A stretch of 51,036 nt of DNA, from positions 1 to 51,036 of the forward strand of contig JAJCXZ010000067.1 in assembly GCA_029263175.1 (NCBI GenBank), given 5' to 3'. Shown here one piece after another: positions 43,002 to 51,036 of this stretch. The notes beneath the pieces were generated by a model that had not been told where the DNA came from, made no database searches, and was given only the letters and a program-made list of their open reading frames with translations. This DNA comes from Acidimicrobiales bacterium (lineage in GTDB: Bacteria; Actinomycetota; Acidimicrobiia; Acidimicrobiales; Aldehydirespiratoraceae). Numbering within the stretch: the stretch's first letter is position 1; each line of letters opens with the position of its first letter. The position numbers and the translations under genes were made by a program.

Positions 43002-43723
43002 GACGATGCCAGCACGGTTTGTGCCCCGTCTTGGTGGGCACTGTCGTGTTCGACCTTGCCATCGAGCAACGAGACGGTACGCGGCAGCGAGGCCGCGAGG
43101 TCACGGTCATGGGTGATGACCACGATCGTCGAGCCTTGCTGGTTGAGCACCCGGAGCAACTCGACGATCTCGTCGGAGGTCTTGGAGTCCAGGTTGCCGG
43201 TCGGCTCGTCGGCCAGCACGATCGCCGGATCGCCGAGCAGCGCTCGGGCGATCGCCACGCGCTGGCGTTCGCCGCCAGAGAGCTGGTTGGGACGGTTCTG
43301 CAGGCGATGCCCGAGCCCGACCCGTTCAAGCATTTCGATGGCCTCGGTTCGGCGGTGTCGGCGAGAGACACCTTGGTAGAGCTGACCGGTGGCCACGTTC
43401 TCGATGTTGCCGATGCCGTCGATCAGGTGAAAATGCTGGAACACGAAGCCGATGCGCCGACCCCGCAATCCGGAGACACGGCGGTCGCTGAGTGTGGAGA
43501 GATCACGGCCCTGGACCAGCACGTTTCCCCGAGTCGGACGGTCGAGAGCACCCATCATGTTGAGCATGGTCGACTTGCCCGAGCCGCTGGGCCCGACGAT
43601 GGCCACGAGCTCACCGGCAGAGATGTCGAGGTCGATTCCGGCCAACGCCCGAATCGGCGGCGTGCCCGGGTACGACTTCTCGACCCCTCGGAGTTCGAGG
43701 ACGGCTTCGGTCCCCTCGGTCAC
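42998..43723 (-). CDS. MacB/LolD-type ABC transporter ATPase
   Basis: A 241-residue ATPase with Walker A GPSGSGKST, Q-loop FVFQHFHLI, signature QLSGGERQRVAIARAL and Walker B IVLADEPTGNLDS, typical of the LolD/MacB class. It overlaps the adaptor gene upstream and the permease gene downstream by four bases each (GTGA), so the ATPase, permease and adaptor are made together. Confidence 0.92.
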   Translation of the reverse strand: MTEGTEAVLELRGVEKSYPGTPPIRALAGIDLDISAGELVAIVGPSGSGKSTMLNMMGALDRPTRGNVLVQGRDLSTLSDRRVSGLRGRRIGFVFQHFHLIDGIGNIENVATGQLYQGVSRRHRRTEAIEMLERVGLGHRLQNRPNQLSGGERQRVAIARALLGDPAIVLADEPTGNLDSKTSDEIVELLRVLNQQGSTIVVITHDRDLAASLPRTVSLLDGKVEHDSAHQDGAQTVLASS

Positions 43724-44778
43724 GGAACGACGACCAGATCTCCCGGGACGAGATCCGCAGTGACCGACACGTCGTTCGACAAGAAGCTGCCGATCTCCAC
43801 CGCAATCAGTACCGGCATGCCGTCGATCACCTTCTCGACCGCGTAGCCACCCTCGGCGAGAGCGAGGAGCGCCGGGATCGGCACCACAACGGCATCGAGT
43901 TCGATGGCCTCATCGACGCTGATGACCACGGGACTCTCGTCAAACGCACTACCCGCACCCTCCAGCACGAGCTCGACATCGATCCACGACTGCGCCTGGG
44001 GCCCATCACCTGACGTGGTGACCACGTCGGCCACGAACGTCACGGTGGCGGTGACCTCCGACTCGTCGGGGAGTTCAACCGCAACCTGCTGGTCGACGGC
44101 CAAGAGGCCGGAGAGCTCAGGGTCGAGCTGCACGGAGACCAACCGGATTGTGTCGGTGTAGGAGATCACCGAGCCGCCGTTGATCTGCGCCCCGACCTGG
44201 CCCGTCACCTGGCTGATCCGGAACGTCTCCGTCCCGAAGACGATCAGGCCATCACCGATCGAGCCCCGGTCGAGCAAGCCGAAGTCCGCCTCGTACCAAT
44301 CCTCGATCGCGCCCTCCGTATACGACGTGAAGTCACCATCGACACTGGCGCTGTGAGGTTCCATGAAGCCGCGACCATCCAGATACTCCTCCAGCTGAAG
44401 GACATCGTTGCCTTCGTGACCGTCGCGCAGGGCGCGGTACGCAGGCACGTCTCCGGGGAGGTAGATGACCGGTTCGTCGTCGACCATGTACAGCACGTCG
44501 CCGGGTTCGATGATCGCGCCGGCCTCGGGCAGCCATGTGAGGACGCCGGACGCCCGATTCGGAAGGGCGACGGGATCGCCGAAACCGAGGGTGCCATCGA
44601 GCTCGGTCGTTTCGACAAGATCCTTGCGTTGGACCTCTGCCGTGGTGAAGGACGCGTCGACGGCCTCCGCCACGGCTTCGGTGTCGGCGTCCGCGTCGGA
44701 GTCGCTCAGGAAGAACGCACCACCGGCGACTGCAACGCCGAGAATCAGAATCGCCAGGACGGCGTTGCGACCCCTCAT
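43720..44778 (-). CDS. Periplasmic adaptor-like protein with peptidoglycan-binding domain
   Basis: A 352-residue protein with one N-terminal transmembrane anchor (about residues 6-24). A split lipoyl/beta-barrel HlyD-like fold (FTTAEVQRKDLVETTELDGTLGFG, and the C-terminal VPIPALLALAEGGYAVEKV) surrounds a peptidoglycan-binding-type insert (about residues 115-180; DVLQLEEYLDGRGF, EGAIEDWYEADFG). This layout is common in actinobacterial adaptors paired with MacB-type ABC systems; with no outer membrane, the adaptor probably links the transporter to the cell wall. Four-base overlaps on both sides. Confidence 0.85.
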   Translation of the reverse strand: MRGRNAVLAILILGVAVAGGAFFLSDSDADADTEAVAEAVDASFTTAEVQRKDLVETTELDGTLGFGDPVALPNRASGVLTWLPEAGAIIEPGDVLYMVDDEPVIYLPGDVPAYRALRDGHEGNDVLQLEEYLDGRGFMEPHSASVDGDFTSYTEGAIEDWYEADFGLLDRGSIGDGLIVFGTETFRISQVTGQVGAQINGGSVISYTDTIRLVSVQLDPELSGLLAVDQQVAVELPDESEVTATVTFVADVVTTSGDGPQAQSWIDVELVLEGAGSAFDESPVVISVDEAIELDAVVVPIPALLALAEGGYAVEKVIDGMPVLIAVEIGSFLSNDVSVTADLVPGDLVVVP

Positions 44779-45440
44779 GCGCCCGGGCCCCGGCCTGCGC
44801 CGCCGCCGGGTCCGGCCTCGATGCCGAGTTCGGTTGCGCAGGTCTGCGCGAGCTCGCGGAATGCCTCGACGTCGAGGTCGCCGGCCTGGAAGAGCTCACG
44901 GACCCCCGCAAATCCACCACCGTTGGGATCGGGATCCGGGAAGTCTTCCCAGCCCGGGTTCTGCCGGATGCACTCGGCCAGGGCGATCTGATCGTCGAGG
45001 CGCTCGGCCTCTTCCTCGGGGCTGAGTTCACCTTGCCCGCCGGCCACGCCCTCGAACTCGCCTCGGCATTCGTCGATCGTTTCGCGGAAATCGGCCGACT
45101 GGGGGTCGATGCCGAGCGCTTCGAAGTCGAGGTTGCGGAACGCCCCGGGGCCGTCCGCGCCCGGTTCCGGGTCGGGCCAGGACTCGATCCCGCTCTCGCG
45201 CATGCATGCCGCGAAGTCGAGTTGGGCGTCCTCGAACGTCCGCTCGGCCTCATCAATCTCATCAATCTCACCAGTGTCAGACGTGGTCGCGTCATCGCTC
45301 ACCTCCGCGGCATCGGCCAGCGATGCCAGCTCCGGGGCGGCGCTCTCCGATTCGCCGCCACATGCCGTGATGAGCAACGCCATCGCCAGGAGGAGGGCGA
45401 CGACGGCTGACCGGTAGTTGGATCCTGATGGTGGGGACAT
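44775..45440 (-). CDS. Acidic lipoprotein of the ABC efflux operon
   Basis: A 221-residue lipoprotein: signal peptide with lipobox LLITAC (Cys at about 27), a Ser/Ala/Asp-rich linker, then a domain with paired motifs FAACMRESGIESWPDP and LAECIRQNPGWEDFPDP, which look like an internal repeat, ending in a Gly-rich tail. Similar small proteins precede MacB-type adaptors in other actinobacteria, but I know of no defined function. It is the first gene of the four-gene minus-strand operon and overlaps the adaptor gene by four bases. Confidence 0.75.
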   Translation of the reverse strand: MSPPSGSNYRSAVVALLLAMALLITACGGESESAAPELASLADAAEVSDDATTSDTGEIDEIDEAERTFEDAQLDFAACMRESGIESWPDPEPGADGPGAFRNLDFEALGIDPQSADFRETIDECRGEFEGVAGGQGELSPEEEAERLDDQIALAECIRQNPGWEDFPDPDPNGGGFAGVRELFQAGDLDVEAFRELAQTCATELGIEAGPGGGAGRGPGA

Positions 45441-45523
45441 GCCATTACTCTCGTGCGCCTCGGTAAGAACAGCGCAAGAAGGGAGGGCAGGAACCAGCGT
45501 GCTTCTCGTAACGTCTGAGCTGC

Positions 45524-46045
45524 ATGCGTTGGATTCTCGGGCCGTTGCTCATCTTCTTCGCCATTGGCTGTGGCGGCGAGACGCAGGCCGGCGCGCGGGA
45601 CCGCGAACGCACGGTGGTGGTCGAGGTAACGACCATCGGCGATCGTTCGGTCGAAGACCTGACGATCACGGCCACCCTGGAGGAACCAGCGTTCGTCGAC
45701 GCCTTCTCCATCGACCTGAAGGGTCCTGAGGAGATCGATGGCGTGAGCGGCGACACCTGTGAAGAGGCCGCACAGAACGCTCAGCATTTCATCGACACGT
45801 TCGCCATGACCGCCGGAGAGTGCTACCCCGTGCAGCGCCAGATCACCCGAGAACTCGACCGGCAGACGGCAACGACGAACAGCGATGGGCGAGCTCTGTT
45901 CGCCCTTCTCGATGGCGACTACCGTCTATCCGGACACGTCGAAATCGTTGCCGGCGACGATGGTTGCCACTTTGCCGGTGTCGCTACCGTCGACCCCGCC
46001 GCCACGGAGGTCGCGCTCGTCCTCGACAGCAACACCTGCGAGTGA
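45524..46045 (+). CDS. Putative lipoprotein, unknown function
   Basis: A 173-residue protein with a short signal peptide and lipobox FAIGC (Cys16). The rest is strand-rich and acidic with four further cysteines (GDTCEEA, GECYPV, DGCHFAG and the penultimate residue), probably forming two disulfides. I do not recognise the family. It stands alone, diverging from the efflux operon across 83 bases and convergent with the next gene. Confidence 0.65.
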   Translation: MRWILGPLLIFFAIGCGGETQAGARDRERTVVVEVTTIGDRSVEDLTITATLEEPAFVDAFSIDLKGPEEIDGVSGDTCEEAAQNAQHFIDTFAMTAGECYPVQRQITRELDRQTATTNSDGRALFALLDGDYRLSGHVEIVAGDDGCHFAGVATVDPAATEVALVLDSNTCE

Positions 46046-46050
46046 CCTCG

Positions 46051-46665
46051 CTAGGACCAGGCGGATAGACCTTCGCCGGAGAGGTCGTCGAGGACGGGGC
46101 GATTGGCAATGCCCATCATCAGGGCTTCGCCGGTTCCCGTGATCTCTGCGCCCTCACCGAAGGACCAGTCCATGTCGGTGGCCTGGAGGCGCACGCCGTC
46201 GAGCGGGCGGCCGTCGACGAGAATCTTGGCCTTCTTGTTGGCGGTCAGGAAGTCAAGGGCGGTGCGCAGAACCACGGGATCCAGCTCACCATCGAGCCCG
46301 AGCGGGCGGCGCACGTCCTGGGTGTGAATGGCGACGTCGGACACGCTCAGCTCCTCGGGGAAGCCCGGAAGCGGAGCCGTCTTGGCACCCTTGGCCCGCA
46401 GCGACGTTCCGAGATCAGCGACCGTTCGACCCGATCGCTTGTTGACCATCGCCATTGACGCCTTGTCGAAGTTGAATCCGGCCTTCAGAATGTTGCCGAA
46501 CAGGGCAGGCCCGCTGGTCTCGACGAAGCCGGCTACGTGGGCGAGTACCTCATGTGCGCTCCACTCGGCACAAAACGTCGATTGACCAAGCTGCTCTGCT
46601 GAGCACCCGTCCATCATGTCGGCGAAATCGTGCCGCGCTTTGCTGGCTAGTTCCCACTGTCCCAT
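46051..46665 (-). CDS. Maleylpyruvate isomerase/DinB-like mycothiol-type enzyme
   Basis: A 204-residue helical-bundle protein with the metal-site pattern of mycothiol-dependent enzymes: CAEWSAHEVLAHVAGFV (His in the second helix) and DVAIHTQDVRRPLGLDG (the HxxD-like pair near the middle). The family includes maleylpyruvate isomerase and mycothiol S-transferases. A GAGAGGGA-type ribosome site precedes the ATG. A second, different member lies just upstream at 46698-47255. Confidence 0.8.
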   Translation of the reverse strand: MGQWELASKARHDFADMMDGCSAEQLGQSTFCAEWSAHEVLAHVAGFVETSGPALFGNILKAGFNFDKASMAMVNKRSGRTVADLGTSLRAKGAKTAPLPGFPEELSVSDVAIHTQDVRRPLGLDGELDPVVLRTALDFLTANKKAKILVDGRPLDGVRLQATDMDWSFGEGAEITGTGEALMMGIANRPVLDDLSGEGLSAWS

Positions 46666-46697
46666 TGGTGTTCCCTCTCGTCAGTTGGTAGTTCGAT

Positions 46698-47255
46698 CTA
46701 CGGCTTGCGGCCGAGATAGCCGAGGAGCTCAGCCACCTCTCCCGCCTCGGATCCGGTTTCGACCACGGCCCAGAAGTTGTCTCCCTCACGCGGCGCTTCG
46801 GGGATGACGTTTCGGGAGAACGCGAGGAGCCCCTGGCAGATCGCCGGGTCCAGGTCGTGGCTCTGGCCGGTGGCCTGGGCGATGTCCCAGCTGTGAACAT
46901 AGGCGTCGAGCATGTTGATCGAGATTCCGACCATCCCGGGGAACTCGTTCTCGCCGAGGCTGACCATCGACTCGAGCTCACCGCGAGCGGTCCAGTTCCT
47001 CACACAGTCCGCGGCCACGGCTGCGCATGTGGCGGCAGGGTCATCGCCGAGGTCGAAATCGGCGGGATCGCCGACCGGGCCGGTATTGGCGGCGCCACCG
47101 GCGAAGTTTGCCATCACGCCAACGGTGTGCTGGACCAGCTCGCGCACGTTCCACTTGGCGCACGGGGTTTCGTTCTCCCACTGGTCGGCGCCGATTCCCG
47201 CGACGGTGCGAGTCGTGTTCGCCAGTGCGGTTTCGAGGGTTGTCACTTCATCCAT
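46698..47255 (-). CDS. TIGR03086-type metal-binding (DinB-like) protein
   Basis: A 185-residue DinB-fold protein with TPCAKWNVRELVQHTVGVM and LDAYVHSWDIAQATG, the two His-containing motifs that bind the metal in this family of mycothiol-linked or related enzymes. A ribosome site (CAGGAG) lies 6-7 bases before the ATG. The 32-base gap to the next gene on the same strand suggests they are co-transcribed. Possible roles are isomerisation, thiol transfer or detoxification. Confidence 0.8.
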   Translation of the reverse strand: MDEVTTLETALANTTRTVAGIGADQWENETPCAKWNVRELVQHTVGVMANFAGGAANTGPVGDPADFDLGDDPAATCAAVAADCVRNWTARGELESMVSLGENEFPGMVGISINMLDAYVHSWDIAQATGQSHDLDPAICQGLLAFSRNVIPEAPREGDNFWAVVETGSEAGEVAELLGYLGRKP

Positions 47256-47399
47256 GGAGTTCTCCTGAGGTCTGTTGCCGATACGACGTACGGCCGGGCC
47301 GATTCTCGACAGGTGGCGGGAAAGAAGTCTCGCACTTCTGAACGGCGTTCGCTGATGGTCGCTTTCGACCGTGGCGAGCCACCGGCCTAGGGTCGGCTC

Positions 47400-48170
47400 A
47401 TGGCCGATGCATCACTCACCCGAACCGCACTCGTCACCGGCGGCGCCCGAGGGATCGGCGGCGCCGTCTGTCGGCGCCTCGCCGCCCAGGGCCGCAATGT
47501 CGCAATCGCCGATCTCCTCGTCTCGGAGGGTGAAGCGCTCGCTGCGCAGCTGCAGGCCGAGTACGGCATTCGGGCCGTCGCCCACCCGTGCGATGTGACC
47601 GACTCAGACCGAGTTCGTGCAGTGGTGGCGGCCGTCGAGGTCGAATTCGGCCAGGTCGACGTCCTTGTCAACGCGGCCGGTTTCGACCGCTTCGTCCGCT
47701 TCGTCGATACCGACGAGGAGTTCTGGGACATGATCATCGACATCAACTTCAAGGGCTCGCTACGCACCACCCACGCGGTCCTCCCGGGGATGATGGAGCG
47801 GGGCTGGGGACGCATCGTCAACCTGTCGAGTGATGCCGCCCGGGTCGGAAGCTCACTCGAGTCGGTCTACGCCGGGGCAAAGGCCGGCGTCATCGCCTTC
47901 ACGAAGACCGTCGCCCGCGAATCAGTGAAGCGGGGCGTCACGGCCAACATCGTGTGCCCTGGCCCGACCGACACGGATCTGATCCGCGAGATGGGCGAAG
48001 CGGGTGAGTTGCCCGCAAAGATCGTGGGAAGCCTGTCGAAGGCCGTACCGATCGGACGTATGGCCGAGCCCGACGAGATCGCCTACGGCGTCACCGTGTT
48101 CACCGCCGACGATGCGAACTACATCACCGGCCAGACGCTCTCCGTGAGTGGCGGCTTGACAATGGCCTGA
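47400..48170 (+). CDS. Short-chain dehydrogenase/reductase (3-hydroxyacyl-CoA dehydrogenase-like)
   Basis: A 256-residue classical SDR with VTGGARGIGGAVC (nucleotide motif), a VLVNAAGFD loop, catalytic Ser in IVNLSSDAARVG and YAGAKAGV (YxxxK). The region near ESVKRGVTANIVCPGPTDTDL is typical of FabG and 2-hydroxycyclohexanecarboxyl-CoA dehydrogenase-like enzymes. A crotonase gene (26-base gap) and an acyl-CoA ligase follow, so a beta-oxidation-like route for a cyclic or short acyl-CoA is plausible. Confidence 0.87.
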   Translation: MADASLTRTALVTGGARGIGGAVCRRLAAQGRNVAIADLLVSEGEALAAQLQAEYGIRAVAHPCDVTDSDRVRAVVAAVEVEFGQVDVLVNAAGFDRFVRFVDTDEEFWDMIIDINFKGSLRTTHAVLPGMMERGWGRIVNLSSDAARVGSSLESVYAGAKAGVIAFTKTVARESVKRGVTANIVCPGPTDTDLIREMGEAGELPAKIVGSLSKAVPIGRMAEPDEIAYGVTVFTADDANYITGQTLSVSGGLTMA

Positions 48171-48196
48171 ACGGAGCAGCCCGCTACGGTCTCGTC

Positions 48197-48997
48197 ATGG
48201 CTGACGACTGGTTCGAGAGACACGAGGGACTCCGCTTCGAGCGGCGCGAGAACGGCATCCTCTGGATGACCATCAATCGTCCGGAGGCTCTGAACGCGAC
48301 CAGCGCGGCCATGCACAAATCGCTGAGCCGGGTCTGGGATGACATCAACGATGACCCCGACACTCGGGTTGTCGTCGTGACGGGTGAGGGCGAGGCGTTC
48401 TCCGCCGGTGGGGACATCGACTGGATCAGCGGCTTCGTCGGCGATGCGGCGGAGATGCGCCAGATCATGCGCGAGGCAGGCGACGTCGTCTATCGGATGC
48501 TGCGGTGCGAGAAGATCATCATTTCCGCGATCAACGGGGTCGCTGTCGGGGCCGGGCTCGCGGTCGCACTGATGGCCGATATCAGCCTGATCGACGAAGA
48601 GGCGAGGTTCACCGACGGTCATCTCAAGATCGGTGTTGCCGCCGGCGACCATGCCGCCATCTGCTGGCCGCTGCTGTGCGGCATGGCGAAAGCGAAGTAC
48701 TACCTACTGACCGCAGACTTCATCGACGGAAAGACCGCGGACCAGATCGGGCTCGTGAGCAAAGCCGTCCCCGGCGACGAACTTCTCGCCGAAGCGCAAA
48801 AGGTCGCCACCAAGCTCGCCACCGGTCCCCAGCACGCCCTGCAGCTGACGAAGCGGGCGCTGAATCTCTGGATGGACCAAGCCGCCCCCATCTTCGATGC
48901 CAGTCTCGCATTCGAGATGCTGGGCTTCCTCGGACCCGAGGGCGCAGAGGGCGTTCGCTCGATGCAGGAAAAGCGTCGGCCCGACTTCACGAACTGA
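48197..48997 (+). CDS. Crotonase-family protein with atypical active site
   Basis: A 266-residue crotonase. The CoA-binding/oxyanion segments are intact (FSAGGDIDW and INGVAVGAGLAVAL). Both glutamates used by classical enoyl-CoA hydratase are absent: the GGGCEL position reads GAGLAV (Glu to Ala) and the QPE position reads DGH (Glu to His), followed by KIGVAAGDHAA with an Asp. Reactions other than hydration (isomerase, hydrolase, C-C cleavage) are therefore likely. It lies between an SDR and an acyl-CoA ligase gene, 8 bases before the latter. Confidence 0.85.
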   Translation: MADDWFERHEGLRFERRENGILWMTINRPEALNATSAAMHKSLSRVWDDINDDPDTRVVVVTGEGEAFSAGGDIDWISGFVGDAAEMRQIMREAGDVVYRMLRCEKIIISAINGVAVGAGLAVALMADISLIDEEARFTDGHLKIGVAAGDHAAICWPLLCGMAKAKYYLLTADFIDGKTADQIGLVSKAVPGDELLAEAQKVATKLATGPQHALQLTKRALNLWMDQAAPIFDASLAFEMLGFLGPEGAEGVRSMQEKRRPDFTN

Positions 48998-49004
48998 GTG
49001 ATCC

Positions 49005-50450
49005 ATGTCGAGCCGCGGCGACGACTTCCTCAGCCTGCTCGAGGGCTCCGATTCGGTCATCCATCTCGACGACGCGACGTTCAGCGGACCGGAGCTCGCG
49101 ACGCGGGGACGGGCAGGTGCCGCGCACCTTCGCTCGAAAGGGGTCGAACCGGGCGACCGCATCGCTCTTTGGATGGCGAACAGCGAGCGCTACCTGGTGG
49201 CCCTCGCCGCCTGCGCGGCCGGAGGATTCGTGGCCGTGTCGGTCAACACAAGGTTCGGCCCCACGGAAGCCGCCGATCTGATCACGCGGGCCGGCGCGGC
49301 GCTGACACTGGTCGATGAAACGACACCAGCCGAGCCGCCGGGTCGCACTATGCAGGCCGCAGAACTGCTCGCTGCCCCGACAAGCCCGACGGAGGGCGTC
49401 GGGACTGCCGACGACCACTTCCTGGTGTTCACGACGTCGGGCACCACGAGCCGACCGAAGATGGTCGTGCACACGCAGCGGTCGATTACCGCCCATGCCC
49501 ACGACATGGCCACCGGTGCAGGGATCACTGGCGACGACGTGGTTCTCGTCGCCATGCCGCTGTGTGGCGTCTTCGGTTTGTGCACGCTCACCAGCGCGTT
49601 GGCCGCCGGGAGCACGATCGTGATGCCCACCGGATTCGATGTCGCAAAGACCGCCGAGGTGATCCAGCGCGACCAGGTCACCATCACGCATGGAAGCGAC
49701 GACATGTTCCACCGGCTCCTCGACCATGGCGCCGACATGCGCTCATTGCGCTGGGCCGGCTACGGGCGTTTCAACACGAGCCTCGACGGCATCGTCGAGC
49801 GGGCAGACACGGCTGGGGCTCGACTCACGGGACTGTACGGGATGAGCGAGGTCCAAGCCCTGTTCTCGGTGAGAGACCCATCGGGCTCCGCGGCGCAGCG
49901 AACAAAGGCGGGCGGCACCATCACGGCCTCGGCGGCCAGGGCGCGGGTGGTCGACGGCGAGCTCCAACTGAGAGGCCCGAGTCTCTTCGCCGGCTACCTC
50001 GCCGAGGGCGGCGAGCATGTCGACCACGGCCTCACGGCCGAGAACTTCGACGGCGACTGGTTCCGCACCGGAGACCTCGCCGACCACGACCCGTCGGATC
50101 CCCGCGAGTTCACTTTTCTCACTCGAATGGGAGACGTCCTGCGGCTCGGAGGATTCCTTGTCGCCCCCGCCGAGATCGAAGCCGTGCTGATGGGCCTCGA
50201 CGGGGTACTCGAAGCACAGGTCGTGGCCCTCGATCGCCCGAGTGGTGCCCGGCCCGTCGCCTTCGTGATCAGCGATGCCGGCGAGATCGACGAAGCGAAC
50301 GCGATCGCCGTCTGTGGTGCCGCCCTCGCCCGCTACAAGGTGCCGATCGCCGTGCTCACGATCGATCGGTTCCCCACCACACCCAGCGCCAACGGCACCA
50401 AGATCCAGCGAGTCAGGCTCCGGGAAATCGCCGAGATCGCTCTAGCGTGA
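49005..50450 (+). CDS. AMP-forming acyl-CoA ligase (ANL superfamily)
   Basis: A 481-residue adenylate-forming enzyme: the phosphate-binding loop FTTSGTTSRPKMVVHT, the aromatic motif GLYGMSEVQ, WFRTGDLADHD, and a C-terminal domain with a possible catalytic lysine near the end (NGTKIQRV). It would activate a carboxylic acid to its CoA thioester via an acyl-AMP. Its substrate probably enters the SDR/crotonase route encoded upstream. The stop overlaps the next GTG by four bases, coupling it to a lipoprotein gene, an unusual partner. Confidence 0.9.
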   Translation: MSSRGDDFLSLLEGSDSVIHLDDATFSGPELATRGRAGAAHLRSKGVEPGDRIALWMANSERYLVALAACAAGGFVAVSVNTRFGPTEAADLITRAGAALTLVDETTPAEPPGRTMQAAELLAAPTSPTEGVGTADDHFLVFTTSGTTSRPKMVVHTQRSITAHAHDMATGAGITGDDVVLVAMPLCGVFGLCTLTSALAAGSTIVMPTGFDVAKTAEVIQRDQVTITHGSDDMFHRLLDHGADMRSLRWAGYGRFNTSLDGIVERADTAGARLTGLYGMSEVQALFSVRDPSGSAAQRTKAGGTITASAARARVVDGELQLRGPSLFAGYLAEGGEHVDHGLTAENFDGDWFRTGDLADHDPSDPREFTFLTRMGDVLRLGGFLVAPAEIEAVLMGLDGVLEAQVVALDRPSGARPVAFVISDAGEIDEANAIAVCGAALARYKVPIAVLTIDRFPTTPSANGTKIQRVRLREIAEIALA

Positions 50451-51036
50451 CAGGTGTGGCTGCACTTCGACCGCTCGCATTGCTGATGATCGTTGCCGTC
50501 CTGATCGGCGCCTGCGGAGGAAGTTCGGAGACTCCCATCGCGGCCGAGCCCGATGAGTCCTCCACGTCATCCAGCAGCACCACGATCGCCGTCGCCCCGA
50601 CGACGACGGCGATCGTCGAGAGCCCCAACACGACTACCGCGCCCACAACCACCACGTCGTCTCCCAATACCAGCGCACCGATCCCCGTGATCCGAGCCGA
50701 GGAGATCCCGGACCTCGTCGTCGAATGGGCGCAGGGCATCGGAGAGCCGCTCGATCTCGCCCGGCGAATCATCGGGTTCCCGATGGACATCCCGGTTCCA
50801 GCGGGGTCCGCTCCCTACGAAATGTCGGTCGATCTGGACGGGCGAGACACCGCCGCCGACTGGAACTGGGACTGGTCGTACAGCGTCGTTCTCGACGAAC
50901 CACTCGGCGACATCGATGCCGAACTTCCCGAGGGCGGCCCCGGCACGATCGCCACGATGATCACCTTCGACCCGGTGATGACCGGGTTCGGCTGGCGTAG
51001 CGTCGCCCAGGTCACGAGCGACCCCAGCAGTGGCGC
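50447..51036 (+). CDS. Putative lipoprotein, 3' truncated by window end
   Basis: The frame is open from GTG 50447 (overlapping the ligase stop, GTGA) to the end of the window, 196 codons; GTG 50456 is an alternative start. A hydrophobic signal (LALLMIVAVLIGAC) ends in a lipobox at LIGAC. A low-complexity Thr/Ser/Pro-rich linker follows, and then a folded part with DWNWDWSYSVVLDEP and TMITFDPVMTGFGWRS. I recognise no family. The linker suggests that the domain is held away from the membrane or within the cell wall. Confidence 0.7.
   Translation, partial: MTGVAALRPLALLMIVAVLIGACGGSSETPIAAEPDESSTSSSSTTIAVAPTTTAIVESPNTTTAPTTTTSSPNTSAPIPVIRAEEIPDLVVEWAQGIGEPLDLARRIIGFPMDIPVPAGSAPYEMSVDLDGRDTAADWNWDWSYSVVLDEPLGDIDAELPEGGPGTIATMITFDPVMTGFGWRSVAQVTSDPSSG

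Noticed and set aside
1-51036. tRNA, rRNA, CRISPR arrays, insertion sequences, prophage genes
   Set aside because: Looked for in the intergenic gaps and in the translated proteins; none seen. A short tRNA hidden in a gap is unlikely, as nearly all gaps are under 150 bases, but I could not run a dedicated search.

Overview
The window is GC-rich, densely coding DNA from an actinobacterium. GC- and GTC-rich codon use, GTG and TTG starts, an RskA-type anti-sigma factor, two mycothiol-type (DinB-like) proteins, an LLM-class flavin/F420-type oxidoreductase, three bacterial class I P450s and many short lipoproteins with an A-A-C or T-A-C lipobox all point that way. A marine or soil Acidimicrobiia-type lineage would fit best, but this is inference; no rRNA or other phylogenetic marker is present. 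I saw no tRNA, rRNA, CRISPR array, phage or insertion sequence, and no gap between genes exceeds about 160 bases.

Layout. (1) 1-6728 is housekeeping-like: the end of a DsbA-family protein, a class V aminotransferase-fold enzyme, a phospholipid acyltransferase, a fasciclin lipoprotein followed by an ECF sigma/RskA pair, a small lipoprotein, TrmL and an AlkC-like DNA glycosylase. (2) 6725-11378, minus strand: an operon read ADC-family enzyme, P450, class III extradiol dioxygenase, class I GATase-like enzyme, TerC. (3) 11469-18925: an amidase; a minus-strand trio of NicD-like hydrolase, flavin monooxygenase-like protein and NicX-like 2,5-dihydroxypyridine dioxygenase; and a plus-strand class III aminotransferase, LLM oxidoreductase and SDR. 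(4) 19084-26660: a Liv-type ABC importer (with a fused LivM-LivG), a GntR regulator, an acyl-CoA dehydrogenase and a zinc alcohol dehydrogenase. (5) 26739-36608: a nine-gene run with start/stop overlaps: glutamine-synthetase-like ligase, P450, 3Fe-4S ferredoxin, ALDH, alpha/beta hydrolase, second P450, TTC38-like TPR protein, acyl-CoA dehydrogenase-like protein, CaiB-type CoA transferase. (6) 36617-41788: MarR regulator, FAH-family enzyme, HpaE-like ALDH, HpaI-like aldolase and a PLP decarboxylase. (7) 41799-51036: a MacB-like ABC system with adaptor and lipoprotein, small lipoproteins, two mycothiol-isomerase-like proteins, SDR, crotonase, acyl-CoA ligase and a truncated lipoprotein.

The main observation is regulatory. 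A 20-bp partly palindromic site, about ATCGTTYGGTNCCRAAYSAT, occurs twice in the 98-bp gap between the divergent marR and FAH genes, once in the 90-bp gap between the ADC/P450/dioxygenase operon and the amidase, and once just upstream of the ABC importer operon. I read this as a MarR regulon that ties together uptake (region 4), ring opening (regions 2 and 3) and the lower meta-cleavage-like steps (region 6), although the genes are spread over 28 kb. The enzyme set (NicX/NicD-like ring opening, gamma-glutamyl ligase plus P450 and ferredoxin as in cyclic-amine catabolism, extradiol dioxygenase, FAH, HpaE/HpaI-like enzymes, CoA transferase) suggests breakdown of a nitrogen-containing ring compound. 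The actual substrate cannot be read from the sequence.
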